This document shows positions 33,172 through 41,265 of a stretch of DNA of 64,000 nt, in pieces. The position numbers and the translations under genes are program-made. The stretch's first letter is position 1. Each line of letters opens with the position of its first letter. Source of the stretch: JAOAFZ01 sp964412815 (GTDB lineage: Bacteria > Patescibacteriota > Microgenomatia > UBA1406 > GWC2-37-13); the NCBI GenBank assembly GCA_964412815.1, contig CAYPQF010000050.1, positions 1-64,000 of the forward strand. The letters are read 5' to 3'. The notes beneath the pieces were generated by a model that was given only the letters and a program-made list of their open reading frames with translations, was not told the DNA's origin and searched no databases.

Positions 33172-33942
33172 TTGTTGAAACGGCATATTTTTTCTTACAG
33201 TATGGTCTTCCTGGTCACGATGCTGATTGTTCCTTCCGTGACTATGGCACAAGTAAGGGAGACTCCTCTCATGGAACAGGTTACCCCCACATTAGCTCCC
33301 GGAGCTGGGGCAAACTGGGAAGTGTTTTATTCTACCCGTCCCGACCTCTATATTCTGGACTTTGACTGGACACATGTCCCCGGCAGTGAGGGGTATGGTG
33401 TTTCAATTTCGGCAAAACCAGGGGATGACCCTGGCGAACGTATTACGACAAAAATCAGTAAGTGGCGTTTTCCGGCAGTTCGGGAAGGCAGCTGGTACGT
33501 AAATATTAAGACGCTGAAAGAAGGCAAATGGTCTCCCATCATTTACTTGAAAGTAACCGTCCGGGAATCAGATGCCGCGGCAACACCATCGGCAGTTTTG
33601 GGTGTTCAGGATAGCAGAGTCCAGAATAGCAGAAAAGAGTCTCCAAAAAACGACTCATCTACTCTAAAAACTGCAGCGGCAGTGGAAGCAGATTCGACCG
33701 ACGAACGGGTATTGGCAATCCGGAAAAAGATTGAAGCAATCCTGGCACGGTTTAACCCTCCCGAAGAAGAGACTCCGGCACCTGAAGAAGATGAAGCCGG
33801 ATTCCGTTGTGACTGTACGAAAAACTGCAAAGAGATCGTCAGTTGTTCCGAAGCCTATTTCCAGCTGTATAAATGTGGCTGTGTCAATCTGGATCCCAAT
33901 GGAGACAATATCCCGTGCGGCACGAAATGTGGAGGTCAATAG
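33172..33942 (+). CDS. Secreted protein with Fn3-like and Excalibur-like Cys-rich domains
   Basis: A 256-residue exported protein with an N-terminal signal (MVFLVTMLIVPSVTMAQ). A beta-sandwich like fibronectin III follows (DFDWTHVPGSEGYGVSISAK, WYVNIKTLKEGKWSPIIYLKV). After a charged linker comes a C-terminal Cys-rich module (CDCTKNCKEIVSCSEAYF, then CGCVNLDPNGDNIPCGTKC). That module matches the Excalibur-like pattern with its DxNGDxIPC calcium loop. The TTG at 33172 is taken as start; ATG at 33202 is an alternative. It is a likely client of the DipZ and DsbA systems. Confidence 0.7.
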   Translation: MLKRHIFSYSMVFLVTMLIVPSVTMAQVRETPLMEQVTPTLAPGAGANWEVFYSTRPDLYILDFDWTHVPGSEGYGVSISAKPGDDPGERITTKISKWRFPAVREGSWYVNIKTLKEGKWSPIIYLKVTVRESDAAATPSAVLGVQDSRVQNSRKESPKNDSSTLKTAAAVEADSTDERVLAIRKKIEAILARFNPPEEETPAPEEDEAGFRCDCTKNCKEIVSCSEAYFQLYKCGCVNLDPNGDNIPCGTKCGGQ

Positions 33943-33966
33943 TTCACCTTTTGCCCCTGATTCTGC

Positions 33967-33972
33967 TACAAT
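33967..33972 (+). promoter_or_regulatory. -10 element (TACAAT) of a leaderless start
   Basis: TACAAT ends 6 nt before the ATG at 33979. Confidence 0.55.
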
Positions 33973-33978
33973 ACCTCT

Positions 33979-34860
33979 ATGCCTGGAGATAAATTTAGTG
34001 CCATTTGGGTTTCCCATACTTCCATCAACGACTTCCTTACGTGTCCCCGCTGCTACTATCTGAAAAACGTTTATAAGGACAAAAAAACCGGTCATAAGAT
34101 CAAGATTATGTCTCCACCGCTCGCGCTGGGACAGACGGTACATGAAGTGTTGGACCAGATCTCTACCCTCCCAACCCCGGAACGGTTGAAAGAATCTCTC
34201 GTGATCAAATTTAACGAGATCTGGCCAAAAGTGAGTGGAAAAAAAGGTGGATTTCTGCGGGAAGAGACCGAACTGCTCTATAAAAACAGGGGAGAGGAGA
34301 TGCTGCTGCGGGTCATGAAGAATCCTGGTCCGGTAGCCAAACCTGCGGTCAAAATCAAAGAGCCGCTGCCGTACTTCTGGCTTTCTGAAGAAAAAAATAT
34401 TATCCTGTGCGGAAAGGTAGACTGGCTGGAATATCTGCCGGCATCAGACAGTGTCCATATCATCGATTTTAAGACCAGTAAAGCCGAAGAAAAAGATGAC
34501 TCACTCCAGCTGCTTATCTACCACCTGCTGGTAGATAAGACCCAGCGTCGGGACGTGACCAAAGCAAGCTACTGGTATCTTGGTTTTAACGATAACCTTA
34601 CCCCCAAGGAACTGCCATCGCTGGTAGACGCGCAGGAAAAAATTCTGGATATTGCGGTACGAATTAAAGCAGCCCGGCAGCTCAATCAATTTAAGTGTAC
34701 CTCCGAAGCCGGTTGTTATGCATGTAAACCGTATGAGGCAATCCTTCGCGGAGAAGGGGAGTTTGTTGGAACAGACGAATACAATGCCGATGTCTACATT
34801 ATCAATACCGGTAGTACTTCTGGTACGACTCCAGACGAAGAAGAGAGCGTAATTTTGTAA
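33979..34860 (+). CDS. PD-(D/E)XK nuclease, RecB/Cas4-like
   Basis: A 293-residue protein of the RecB-type nuclease superfamily. An SINDFLTCPRCYYLKNV segment with two Cys comes first. LGQTVHEVLD (motif His), CGKVDWLEY (Asp), HIIDFKTSK (the D-x-K catalytic strand) and QLLIYHLLV (motif Gln/Tyr) follow. EAGCYACKPYE supplies two late Cys; the four Cys could bind an Fe-S cluster as in AddB and Cas4. There are no CRISPR repeats nearby, so a general DNA-repair role is likelier. It is a single gene with its own -10 element. Confidence 0.85.
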   Translation: MPGDKFSAIWVSHTSINDFLTCPRCYYLKNVYKDKKTGHKIKIMSPPLALGQTVHEVLDQISTLPTPERLKESLVIKFNEIWPKVSGKKGGFLREETELLYKNRGEEMLLRVMKNPGPVAKPAVKIKEPLPYFWLSEEKNIILCGKVDWLEYLPASDSVHIIDFKTSKAEEKDDSLQLLIYHLLVDKTQRRDVTKASYWYLGFNDNLTPKELPSLVDAQEKILDIAVRIKAARQLNQFKCTSEAGCYACKPYEAILRGEGEFVGTDEYNADVYIINTGSTSGTTPDEEESVIL

Positions 34861-34937
34861 TCTCCCTTTCACATCAGTCTTTTTTGTGATACCATACCAC
34901 GAGTAAGCTCTGATGCCGCACTACAAAAGGAGTAGAG

Positions 34938-35051
34938 ATGAATCCTGTCTTGATTGGACTGGCAGTAGCCGTACTGCTGGTGCTAATCGTCGGTATCCTG
35001 ATAGTCCTGCGCCGGCGCGCACAGAAACCGGTTGAATTACCGTACCACTGA
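34938..35051 (+). CDS. 37-residue single-pass membrane peptide, GC-rich class
   Basis: AAGGAG (34927-34932) lies 5 nt before the ATG. The product is almost entirely one helix (LIGLAVAVLLVLIVGILIVL) followed by RRRAQKPVELPYH, so the basic end should face the cytoplasm. It is too short for family assignment. The next frame (35078 or an upstream CTG at 35048 overlapping this stop) continues the unit. Confidence 0.6.
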   Translation: MNPVLIGLAVAVLLVLIVGILIVLRRRAQKPVELPYH

Positions 35052-35077
35052 CCGCTGATCTGCACCGCAGCGAACTG

Positions 35078-35458
35078 GTGGCAGTACCGGAAAGCGGTAG
35101 TTTTGAACGGAATTACTACAATGCCGCAGGGACCTTAATCGCCAGCGCTTCGGGCGAATTTCTCACCTTGCCTGATGGAGAAACCGTCTTCGGTCAGTCG
35201 ATCTGGGTACATGGCGACTATCAGCAGCAGGGGTTCGGTTCGCTGGCCCTCCTGACAAGCTACGAAGATTTCTGGAGCTTCCACCGTATCCTGGCTGAAT
35301 CAGGCACCAGGGCGGTTATCAGGCCGAATAAAGCGGCTTTCCCATCCGCCCGGCTGCTGGCGTTCATCACCCCACAGTACGAGCAGGGGGTTCTGCCGGA
35401 CGGTCAGAAGTACTATCTGTTCCGGATCAGACGGACAGACGTGCAACCTCCGTGCTGA
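35078..35458 (+). CDS. GNAT-fold-like protein, GC-rich class
   Basis: A 126-residue soluble protein. GTLIASASGEFLTL, then FGQSIWVHGDYQQQGFGSLALLT, then the FHRILAESGTRAVIR helix-strand pattern recalls an N-acetyltransferase core (V-x-x-x-x-Q-x-x-G-x-G acetyl-CoA loop), although the usual R/Q-x-x-G-x-G/A is imperfect. GTG at 35078 is the first conventional start. The frame extends up to a CTG at 35048 that overlaps the stop of the 37-residue gene, which would suggest coupling. Confidence 0.5.
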   Translation: MAVPESGSFERNYYNAAGTLIASASGEFLTLPDGETVFGQSIWVHGDYQQQGFGSLALLTSYEDFWSFHRILAESGTRAVIRPNKAAFPSARLLAFITPQYEQGVLPDGQKYYLFRIRRTDVQPPC

Positions 35459-35473
35459 TGCACGGCTTTCGCA

Positions 35474-35495
35474 GCGGGGGCAGGACTGCCCCCGC
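35474..35495 (+). terminator. Hairpin after the 34938-35078 unit
   Basis: CGGGGGCAG pairs with CTGCCCCCG around a three-base loop. Only a short T-containing stretch follows. Confidence 0.65.
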
Positions 35496-35511
35496 ATTTA
35501 TCCAATTGTGA

Positions 35512-35517
35512 TACAAT
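35512..35517 (+). promoter_or_regulatory. -10 element (TACAAT) of a leaderless start
   Basis: TACAAT ends 7 nt before the ATG at 35525, directly after the hairpin of the preceding unit. Confidence 0.55.
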
Positions 35518-35524
35518 AGTCTCT

Positions 35525-36730
35525 ATGGAACTCTCACAGCGCTTGCAGTCAATGCCCATCTCCGCCGTTCGCAAGCTGGTTCCATTTGCACAACAGGCGA
35601 AAGAGAAGGGTGCACATATCTACCATCTGAACATTGGCGACCCTGATATTAAGACTCCGGAGGCAATGCTGAAGATACTTACCAACTGGACGGCGAATCC
35701 TATCCGATATGCGCCTTCTCAGGGGCTTGAGTCGTTTCTGGAAGCACTGGTCTGGTACTACCGGAAGCTTGGTCATTCATTTGTTGAAGCGTCAGATATT
35801 ATTACCACCGTTGGTGGTTCAGAAGCTATTTCCATGGCTCTGTTCGGTGTTACTAACCCCGGAGACGAAGTCCTGGTGTTTGAGCCGTTTTACAGTAACT
35901 ATGCATCCCTTGCCGCGTTAACCGATGTCCGGTTTGTGGCAGTCCCCACCACCCTTGAGACCGGGTTTCATTTGCCGGACAAAAAAACTATTGAATCATA
36001 CATTACTCCCCGTACCCGGGCAGTGTTGTTCTGCACACCGGGTAACCCGACCGGTACGGTTTATACCAAACAGGAGATGGATCTGCTGGTCGAGATTGCA
36101 ACCGAGCGGAATCTGTACCTGATCTCGGATGAGGTCTATCGGGAGTACATTTTCAGCGGCGCACCTGCTCATACCTCAATACTCAGCTATATGGAAGAGC
36201 TTCCTGACCGGACAATTTTGGTAGACAGCCTCTCCAAGCGATACAGCATCTGTGGCGCCCGGCTGGGTGTAATAGTCTCAAAAAACGATGCCTTGATGAA
36301 GGGAATTATGAAGATCGCGCAGAGCAGATTATCGGGTGGATTTATTGATCAGACAGTAGGAGCGGCACTCGTCGAGGTACCAGACACGTACATTCAGCAG
36401 GTGATAGCAGAGTACGAAAACCGTCGTGACGTTCTGTACAAGGGTTTGACCCGTATATCTGGCGTAACAATGACTAAACCCGAGGGAGCGTTTTATAGCA
36501 TGGTAGGCTTACCGGTACCTCATGCAGAAAAATTCTGCATCTATCTACTGGAGCACTATCGTTCATCAAACAACGAGACCGTTATGCTTGCACCCGGAGC
36601 AGGCTTTTATCTGACACCCGGGAAAGGGGAGAATGAGGTGCGAATTGCGTATGTGCTCAATACCAGTGATATTACCCGCAGCATCGAGATCCTTGATTCA
36701 GCACTCCATACCTATAAAAAACTTATTTAA
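35525..36730 (+). CDS. Class I/II aminotransferase (PLP-dependent)
   Basis: A 401-residue fold-type I aminotransferase. Visible landmarks are LNIGDPDIKTP, the cofactor loop VGGSEAISMAL, FCTPGNPTGTVY, SDEVYREY and the Schiff-base Lys in DSLSKRYSICGARLG (near residue 238). The C-terminal substrate Arg is in NEVRIAYVLN. The enzyme is closest in style to aspartate or aromatic aminotransferases. No biosynthetic operon is adjacent, so the substrate is not decided. Confidence 0.93.
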   Translation: MELSQRLQSMPISAVRKLVPFAQQAKEKGAHIYHLNIGDPDIKTPEAMLKILTNWTANPIRYAPSQGLESFLEALVWYYRKLGHSFVEASDIITTVGGSEAISMALFGVTNPGDEVLVFEPFYSNYASLAALTDVRFVAVPTTLETGFHLPDKKTIESYITPRTRAVLFCTPGNPTGTVYTKQEMDLLVEIATERNLYLISDEVYREYIFSGAPAHTSILSYMEELPDRTILVDSLSKRYSICGARLGVIVSKNDALMKGIMKIAQSRLSGGFIDQTVGAALVEVPDTYIQQVIAEYENRRDVLYKGLTRISGVTMTKPEGAFYSMVGLPVPHAEKFCIYLLEHYRSSNNETVMLAPGAGFYLTPGKGENEVRIAYVLNTSDITRSIEILDSALHTYKKLI

Positions 36731-36874
36731 CACCGTTTCTCGCTCCATTCTTCATCAAAGCCTATTCTGTAAGAATTGTTCTTATTTGTAAACAACATAC
36801 TTGTATTATAGACGTTACGTGGTAGAAATATATTATAGGTCAACTAGATTCGTCCTAGAACAAGGAGTCACCAG

Positions 36875-37426
36875 ATGGGCACGCTAAATGTGATGGGAAT
36901 CCGCCTGGGCCAGTTTAACTACAACGGTACCCAGGCTATCCGCTGTGTCTATGAGATGCTCACGGTGAGTGAAGCGCTTTCGCTCAGCGATCTGATGGGC
37001 GGCACGGGCCGCAACGTCGAGCGTGTGCACAGCGCGGTGCAGCACCTCAAGGGGCTGGGGATCGTGTCGGAGTTCGACGGCGAGAATGGCAAGATGTACC
37101 GCTGGACCGGCGTCATCCTGCCGGACGAGCTGTACCCGATCGTGGGCGACCCGCTGGTGCCCGACGGCATGCCCGTCACCCTTAGGATGTACGCATACAT
37201 CGATGACCTCCGCAACGCCGCCGTCGTGCTGTTCAGTAAGCATGAGGGGTTCGCCTTTCATATGGCCTACATCTGCGGCGCGCTGGACCTGAGCCAGCGC
37301 AGCGCCAGTGCGGTCATCAAGGGGCTCGAGCGCGAGGGGCTGATCGTTCAGGTCGAGGTGGAGCCGAGCTACTACCAGGAGGACACCGCGTTGTTCTACC
37401 AGTGGATCACCGGTGTGCAGGACTGA
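36875..37426 (+). CDS. Putative double winged-helix protein, GC-rich class
   Basis: A 183-residue soluble protein. Two helix-turn-helix-like units can be seen: SLSDLMGGTGRNVERVHSAVQHLKGLGIVSEF (about residues 37-70) and GALDLSQRSASAVIKGLEREGLIVQV (about 135-162), each followed by a wing-like hairpin. The pattern recalls MarR-type or tandem winged-helix DNA-binding proteins. AAGGAG (36862-36867) is 7 nt before the ATG. It is the only putative DNA-binding protein of the GC-rich class seen here, so it is a candidate regulator. Confidence 0.55.
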   Translation: MGTLNVMGIRLGQFNYNGTQAIRCVYEMLTVSEALSLSDLMGGTGRNVERVHSAVQHLKGLGIVSEFDGENGKMYRWTGVILPDELYPIVGDPLVPDGMPVTLRMYAYIDDLRNAAVVLFSKHEGFAFHMAYICGALDLSQRSASAVIKGLEREGLIVQVEVEPSYYQEDTALFYQWITGVQD

Positions 37427-37494
37427 CCGCACACCCTGACCCTCTGCAAGAGGTCGCCGTTACCTGATAAGGAGGATCGATCGAAGTGACAGGG

Positions 37495-37519
37495 GGGGCG
37501 GAGCCGCAGGCTTCGCCCC
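37495..37519 (+). terminator. Hairpin after the 36875 gene
   Basis: GGGGCGGAGCC pairs with GGCTTCGCCCC around a 4-nt loop. There is no T tract. Confidence 0.6.
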
Positions 37520-37534
37520 ACCTCAAAATCTGCA

Positions 37535-38761
37535 TTATTCTGTATCTGGAACAAGACGATAGATTACATCATCCGTATCCCGTACCGTTCCACGACCATC
37601 CCGGTTACTGCTGCTAAAGTAGATAAAGCCATCCGGACCCTGGGCAATCTCACGTACCCGTCCCACATCAATACCTTCCAGTTTTTCGTTTAATAAAACC
37701 TGATTCGGATTCTTTTCGTCTACGGCAATGCGGACAATGCCCTGACCCCGTAATGCACCAAAGAAAAAATTATGTTGAAACTGCGGAAAGATATCACCAC
37801 TGTAGAACATACCGGACGCCGGCGCCTCAGCAGGTGTGTAGACCAAAAGCGGATCGACAAAGTCCGGATCTGACTCGGTATGAGAAACTTCCGGCCATCC
37901 GTAATTTTTTCCTGCCGCAATAATATTCACTTCGTCACCACCACCCGGCCCGTCAAATCCCGATGGGCCATGTTCTGTGGAAAATAAGGCACCCGAGACC
38001 GGATGCCAGTCGATACCCTGCGAATTCCGGTGGCCCAAACTATAGACCGCTGAGCCAGGAAAAGGATTGTCGGATGGAATGGAGCCATCATCATTCAGGC
38101 GTAGAATCTTGCCACCCAGATTATCCTGATCCTGGGCAATCTCACGACGAGAGGCATCGCCAGTAGTAATGTAGAGCTTCCCGTCAGGCCCAAATCGCAG
38201 TCGTGTTCCGGCATGATTCTGTGCAGCTGGAAGGTCGTCAATAATGGGAGTCTCTTCACGCAGGTCTGAGCCTGCGTCAGTAAACCGTACCACTTTAACC
38301 ACCATCTGATTTTGTTTCTGATAGGCATAGGCAACGTACAGCCATTTGTTTTCCTGATATTGTGGATGCACTGCCATACCCATTAACCCTTCTTCGGAGC
38401 GGGAAGAGACCTCAGCAACTGTTTTAAGCGGCCGTTCACGGAGTTGACCGTTTTCAACTACCCGAATACGTCCGGGACGCTCCGTAACCAGCATGCGCGT
38501 GTCACTCGTAAACACAATGCTCCAGGGCACCTCCAGACCGGTTACAAACGGTTCAACCCGGTAGGGGACAGGAGCGCGCGGTTCCTGTTGACCGGAATTA
38601 CTCCCATCACCCGCGTCTGTCTGGACGGCAGACTGAGGGGTACTGGTAATCCAGGCTGTAGAACTGGTACCGGGTGCGGTACCCGTTAAAAAATGCATCG
38701 ACCAGTACGAAACAGCAGCCAGTAACGCAACCAGGACAAGGAATAACGGTATTTTTTTCAT
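37535..38761 (-). CDS. PQQ-dependent sugar dehydrogenase-like beta-propeller
   Basis: A 408-residue exported protein with an N-terminal membrane helix (FLVLVALLAAVSYWSMHFL) and a Ser/Gly-rich linker. A six-bladed soluble-glucose-dehydrogenase-type propeller follows: GLEVPWSIVF, LVTERPGRIRVV, GLMGMAVHPQY, NHAGTRLRFGPDGKLYITTGDA, GHRNSQGIDWHP and TEHGP. In the family, PQQ and Ca2+ bind the central His and Arg residues. No PQQ synthesis genes are visible, so cofactor or function may differ. TAGTAT lies 8 nt before the ATG. Confidence 0.9.
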   Translation of the reverse strand: MKKIPLFLVLVALLAAVSYWSMHFLTGTAPGTSSTAWITSTPQSAVQTDAGDGSNSGQQEPRAPVPYRVEPFVTGLEVPWSIVFTSDTRMLVTERPGRIRVVENGQLRERPLKTVAEVSSRSEEGLMGMAVHPQYQENKWLYVAYAYQKQNQMVVKVVRFTDAGSDLREETPIIDDLPAAQNHAGTRLRFGPDGKLYITTGDASRREIAQDQDNLGGKILRLNDDGSIPSDNPFPGSAVYSLGHRNSQGIDWHPVSGALFSTEHGPSGFDGPGGGDEVNIIAAGKNYGWPEVSHTESDPDFVDPLLVYTPAEAPASGMFYSGDIFPQFQHNFFFGALRGQGIVRIAVDEKNPNQVLLNEKLEGIDVGRVREIAQGPDGFIYFSSSNRDGRGTVRDTDDVIYRLVPDTE

Positions 38762-38769
38762 ATATCTGA

Positions 38770-38775
38770 ATACTA
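38770..38775 (-). promoter_or_regulatory. -10 element (TAGTAT) of a leaderless start
   Basis: TAGTAT on the minus strand ends 8 nt before the ATG at 38761. Confidence 0.4.
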
Positions 38776-38821
38776 GAGCAACCGCACTTAAGAGAAGATT
38801 AGAGCTAGCTGGTGCAGAGAT

Positions 38822-40165
38822 TTATTTACGATCCAGTACTGCCAGCGACTCCAGATGGAGCGCATGCGGGTAAAAATCATACCCCTCCAGCAGGGATAAT
38901 GAATATTGTTCAAGCAGAAGGGCTATATCCCGCGCCTGTGTGACCGGATTACAGGAAAGATACAGAATTCGTTTGGGGGTATGAGTTAGGATCATCTCAA
39001 TCACATCGCCGTGCATTCCGCTGCGGGGTGGATCGATAATCAGTACGTCAGTATCTGCCAGTGTGTCCTGCGGCATCTGCTCTGAGGGCGCTTCGATAAT
39101 CGTGTAGTTAGAGATCTTGTTTTGCGCCGCATTGATACGCGCATAACGCACTGCTGACGGGACAATCTCAACGCCTACCAGTTCTTTCGCTTTTGAGTGG
39201 AGATTTAGCCCGATAGTACCGGCACCGCTGTACAACTCAACGATTTTATCTGAAGGCGGCGTGTACTCCTGAATCCGCTGTAAGGCCCGCGAAAACTGCG
39301 GAATATGATTCTGGAAAAATCCGTCGTATGGATAGCGGATACGCAATCCTTCAATTACCTCTTCCAGTTCCATATCACCTTCTTCGTGCAGAACCGTTTC
39401 GATGATCGCAGCCGGAGAGAGTGGAGGAGAGGAGGCTATCATCAATCCTTTTAGTTGAGGAATTACTTGTTGTAACGATTCAAGTGACAGCGGGATCACA
39501 AGATCCTGGCGCTTGGTCAACAGCAGGGCCGTGACCATGCCGGTTGTTTTACTTTCCCGGATAATCAAGACTTTCAAGTCGTTTTTTTCTATCTTGAGCT
39601 CGTTTAGCCGCTCTACTATTGCTAAAGCCGCATTGTTCATTGCATCGCTTCCCAGAATACAGCCATGGGGGAGCGCTGTTTTGATAAACGGACTGCCTCG
39701 GGTATGAAACGCAATATACATCTGTCCCTCTTCGTTCCAGAAACTGAACTCCAGTTTAGTCCGGTATCCGGTTTGTTCCTGTTCCGGCGCACCATGAACC
39801 ACTACCGACGCCTGCGGAGTCTCTGTCTGATCCAGATTAATCCCGGCCTCTGCATACGCATGTAACAACATCTGGTGTTTTAAGTGTATTTGATGATCAT
39901 AGGAAATAGGCTGCCAGGGAGAACAACTTAAGTAATGATCTTCGACAGGAACAGAATCAGCAGACGGGAGACGGTACGGGGAAGGGGAGAGCACTTCTTC
40001 TACTACTGCTTCGCGATAGAGTTTACGTTTTTTGACAATCCGGCAGCGGACTGTTTCGCCGGGGAGAGCACCAATTACATATAAGTGTTTATTTTTGTAA
40101 AACAGATAGCCTTTACCTTCGGGAGTGAGGGAGTTGATGATACATTCGAAGATCTGTTGTTTCAT
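38822..40165 (-). CDS. TrmA/RlmD-family RNA (uracil-5)-methyltransferase
   Basis: A 447-residue protein: an N-terminal TRAM-like beta domain (CIINSLTPEGKGYLFY, GETVRCRIVKKR), then the methyltransferase. The SAM site YSGAGTIGLNLHSKAKELVGVEI, DPPRSG and the catalytic-Cys motif YLSCNP are present. It methylates uracil C5 in rRNA or tRNA. The Fe-S cysteines of RlmD are incomplete, so I do not choose between RlmC, RlmD and TrmA. TATACT lies 10 nt before the ATG. Confidence 0.92.
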   Translation of the reverse strand: MKQQIFECIINSLTPEGKGYLFYKNKHLYVIGALPGETVRCRIVKKRKLYREAVVEEVLSPSPYRLPSADSVPVEDHYLSCSPWQPISYDHQIHLKHQMLLHAYAEAGINLDQTETPQASVVVHGAPEQEQTGYRTKLEFSFWNEEGQMYIAFHTRGSPFIKTALPHGCILGSDAMNNAALAIVERLNELKIEKNDLKVLIIRESKTTGMVTALLLTKRQDLVIPLSLESLQQVIPQLKGLMIASSPPLSPAAIIETVLHEEGDMELEEVIEGLRIRYPYDGFFQNHIPQFSRALQRIQEYTPPSDKIVELYSGAGTIGLNLHSKAKELVGVEIVPSAVRYARINAAQNKISNYTIIEAPSEQMPQDTLADTDVLIIDPPRSGMHGDVIEMILTHTPKRILYLSCNPVTQARDIALLLEQYSLSLLEGYDFYPHALHLESLAVLDRK

Positions 40166-40175
40166 GATTGAGGTA

Positions 40176-40181
40176 AGTATA
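40176..40181 (-). promoter_or_regulatory. -10 element (TATACT) of the methyltransferase gene
   Basis: TATACT on the minus strand ends 10 nt before the ATG at 40165. Confidence 0.45.
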
Positions 40182-40195
40182 GCAGATGATGTGGA

Positions 40196-40224
40196 GGGAA
40201 GCGGGTTGTGATAACCCGCTTCCC
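40196..40224 (-). terminator. Hairpin after the 40287 gene
   Basis: GGGAAGCGGGTT and AACCCGCTTCCC pair perfectly around GTGAT. It lies 60 nt past the minus-strand stop, just upstream of the methyltransferase promoter. Confidence 0.65.
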
Positions 40225-40286
40225 CGCACGTAGAGAATATGCTTCATTCAGGTGCCGTTGACCTCTTCCGGGATGAGCGCTCGCCG

Positions 40287-41144
40287 CTATGGCAGCTGGA
40301 ACTCCACCCGCAGCCCGATGGCCAGCTCGTTGAGCGAGCTGACCGGGAACTGGTGGAAGCCGTAGCTGTCAGGTCCGGGCGTACTCGACCCCGATCCGCC
40401 GTTCTGATCGAAGATGATGATCCCGTTCTTGTCGGCACTGTACTCCACAAAGATGCCCGTGTGCCCCGGGTTGGACCAGGAGTTCTGGTCAAGGCGGCCC
40501 AGGATCACGATGTCGCCGATCTTGAGTTGCTCTCCAGGGTAAATCACCTTGATCTTGTACGGCACCGGGCCGATCCCAGGTACGTTCGCCGTGCCCTCGG
40601 GATTGACGATGCCGCCCATCCCGTTGAGGTAGTCGCGGATGGCGAGCGGCGGGAACCCCTTGTACGAGTCGGTGGGGGCCCAGATCAGATACTCGATCCC
40701 CAGCGCGTCGGCCATGTACCGCTTGACACCGCCGACGCACTGGATGGTGCCGACGCCGGGCTCGATCCAGTACTTGCCCTCCCACTCGTTCGCGAAGGCC
40801 CAGAACAGATCGTGGTTCAGTTGCTCGCTCTTTGATACAACCTGCACCTCCGGCGGTGCCTCCGGGGGGACCGGCGTTGCAACCGGCTGAGCCGTGGCAA
40901 TCTCCTGCACTTGCGCGCGGGAGACAGCAATGCTCCCCAGAGTCCTGATCGTGTTCTCCCAGTCAGCGATTAACTGCTGGGTGTTGGCTTCGCCGGTCAC
41001 CCTGATCTGCACCCAGGTATCAGCCTCAAGCTGGGTCTTGGGTGCAAACAGATGCGGGCCGAGGAGAAAGAGACCTCCGACAAACAGCACCAGTAGGACG
41101 ACGAGCGCGCCACCGGTGGGCATACCCGGACCTTGATCACGCAT
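40287..41144 (-). CDS. Membrane-anchored CHAP-like amidase, GC-rich class
   Basis: A 285-residue protein: one N-terminal membrane helix (ALVVLLVLFVGGLFLLG), a linker with Pro/Val repeats, then from about residue 130 a CHAP (NlpC/P60-related) fold. Candidate catalytic residues are Cys in TIQCVGGVKRYM and His in NPGHTGIFVEY, with a Gly/Asp-rich GDIVILG strand between. Such enzymes cut peptide bonds in peptidoglycan. The start follows AGAGGTAG at the ATG at 41144. It is GC-rich and monocistronic with its own hairpin. Confidence 0.72.
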   Translation of the reverse strand: MRDQGPGMPTGGALVVLLVLFVGGLFLLGPHLFAPKTQLEADTWVQIRVTGEANTQQLIADWENTIRTLGSIAVSRAQVQEIATAQPVATPVPPEAPPEVQVVSKSEQLNHDLFWAFANEWEGKYWIEPGVGTIQCVGGVKRYMADALGIEYLIWAPTDSYKGFPPLAIRDYLNGMGGIVNPEGTANVPGIGPVPYKIKVIYPGEQLKIGDIVILGRLDQNSWSNPGHTGIFVEYSADKNGIIIFDQNGGSGSSTPGPDSYGFHQFPVSSLNELAIGLRVEFQLP

Positions 41145-41265
41145 AATCTACCTCTCTACGTCAGTTCACTTTTGCTAATCGTATTATATCAAATTGCATC
41201 ATATTTGAGACAGAAAGATGTATTTGTACCTGTTCTATAAGATATGCTACAATGGAACAACATTT

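Noticed and set aside
33979..34860. Possible Cas4 and CRISPR system
   Set aside because: The nuclease is Cas4-like in layout, but no other cas gene and no regular spaced repeats are present in the window.
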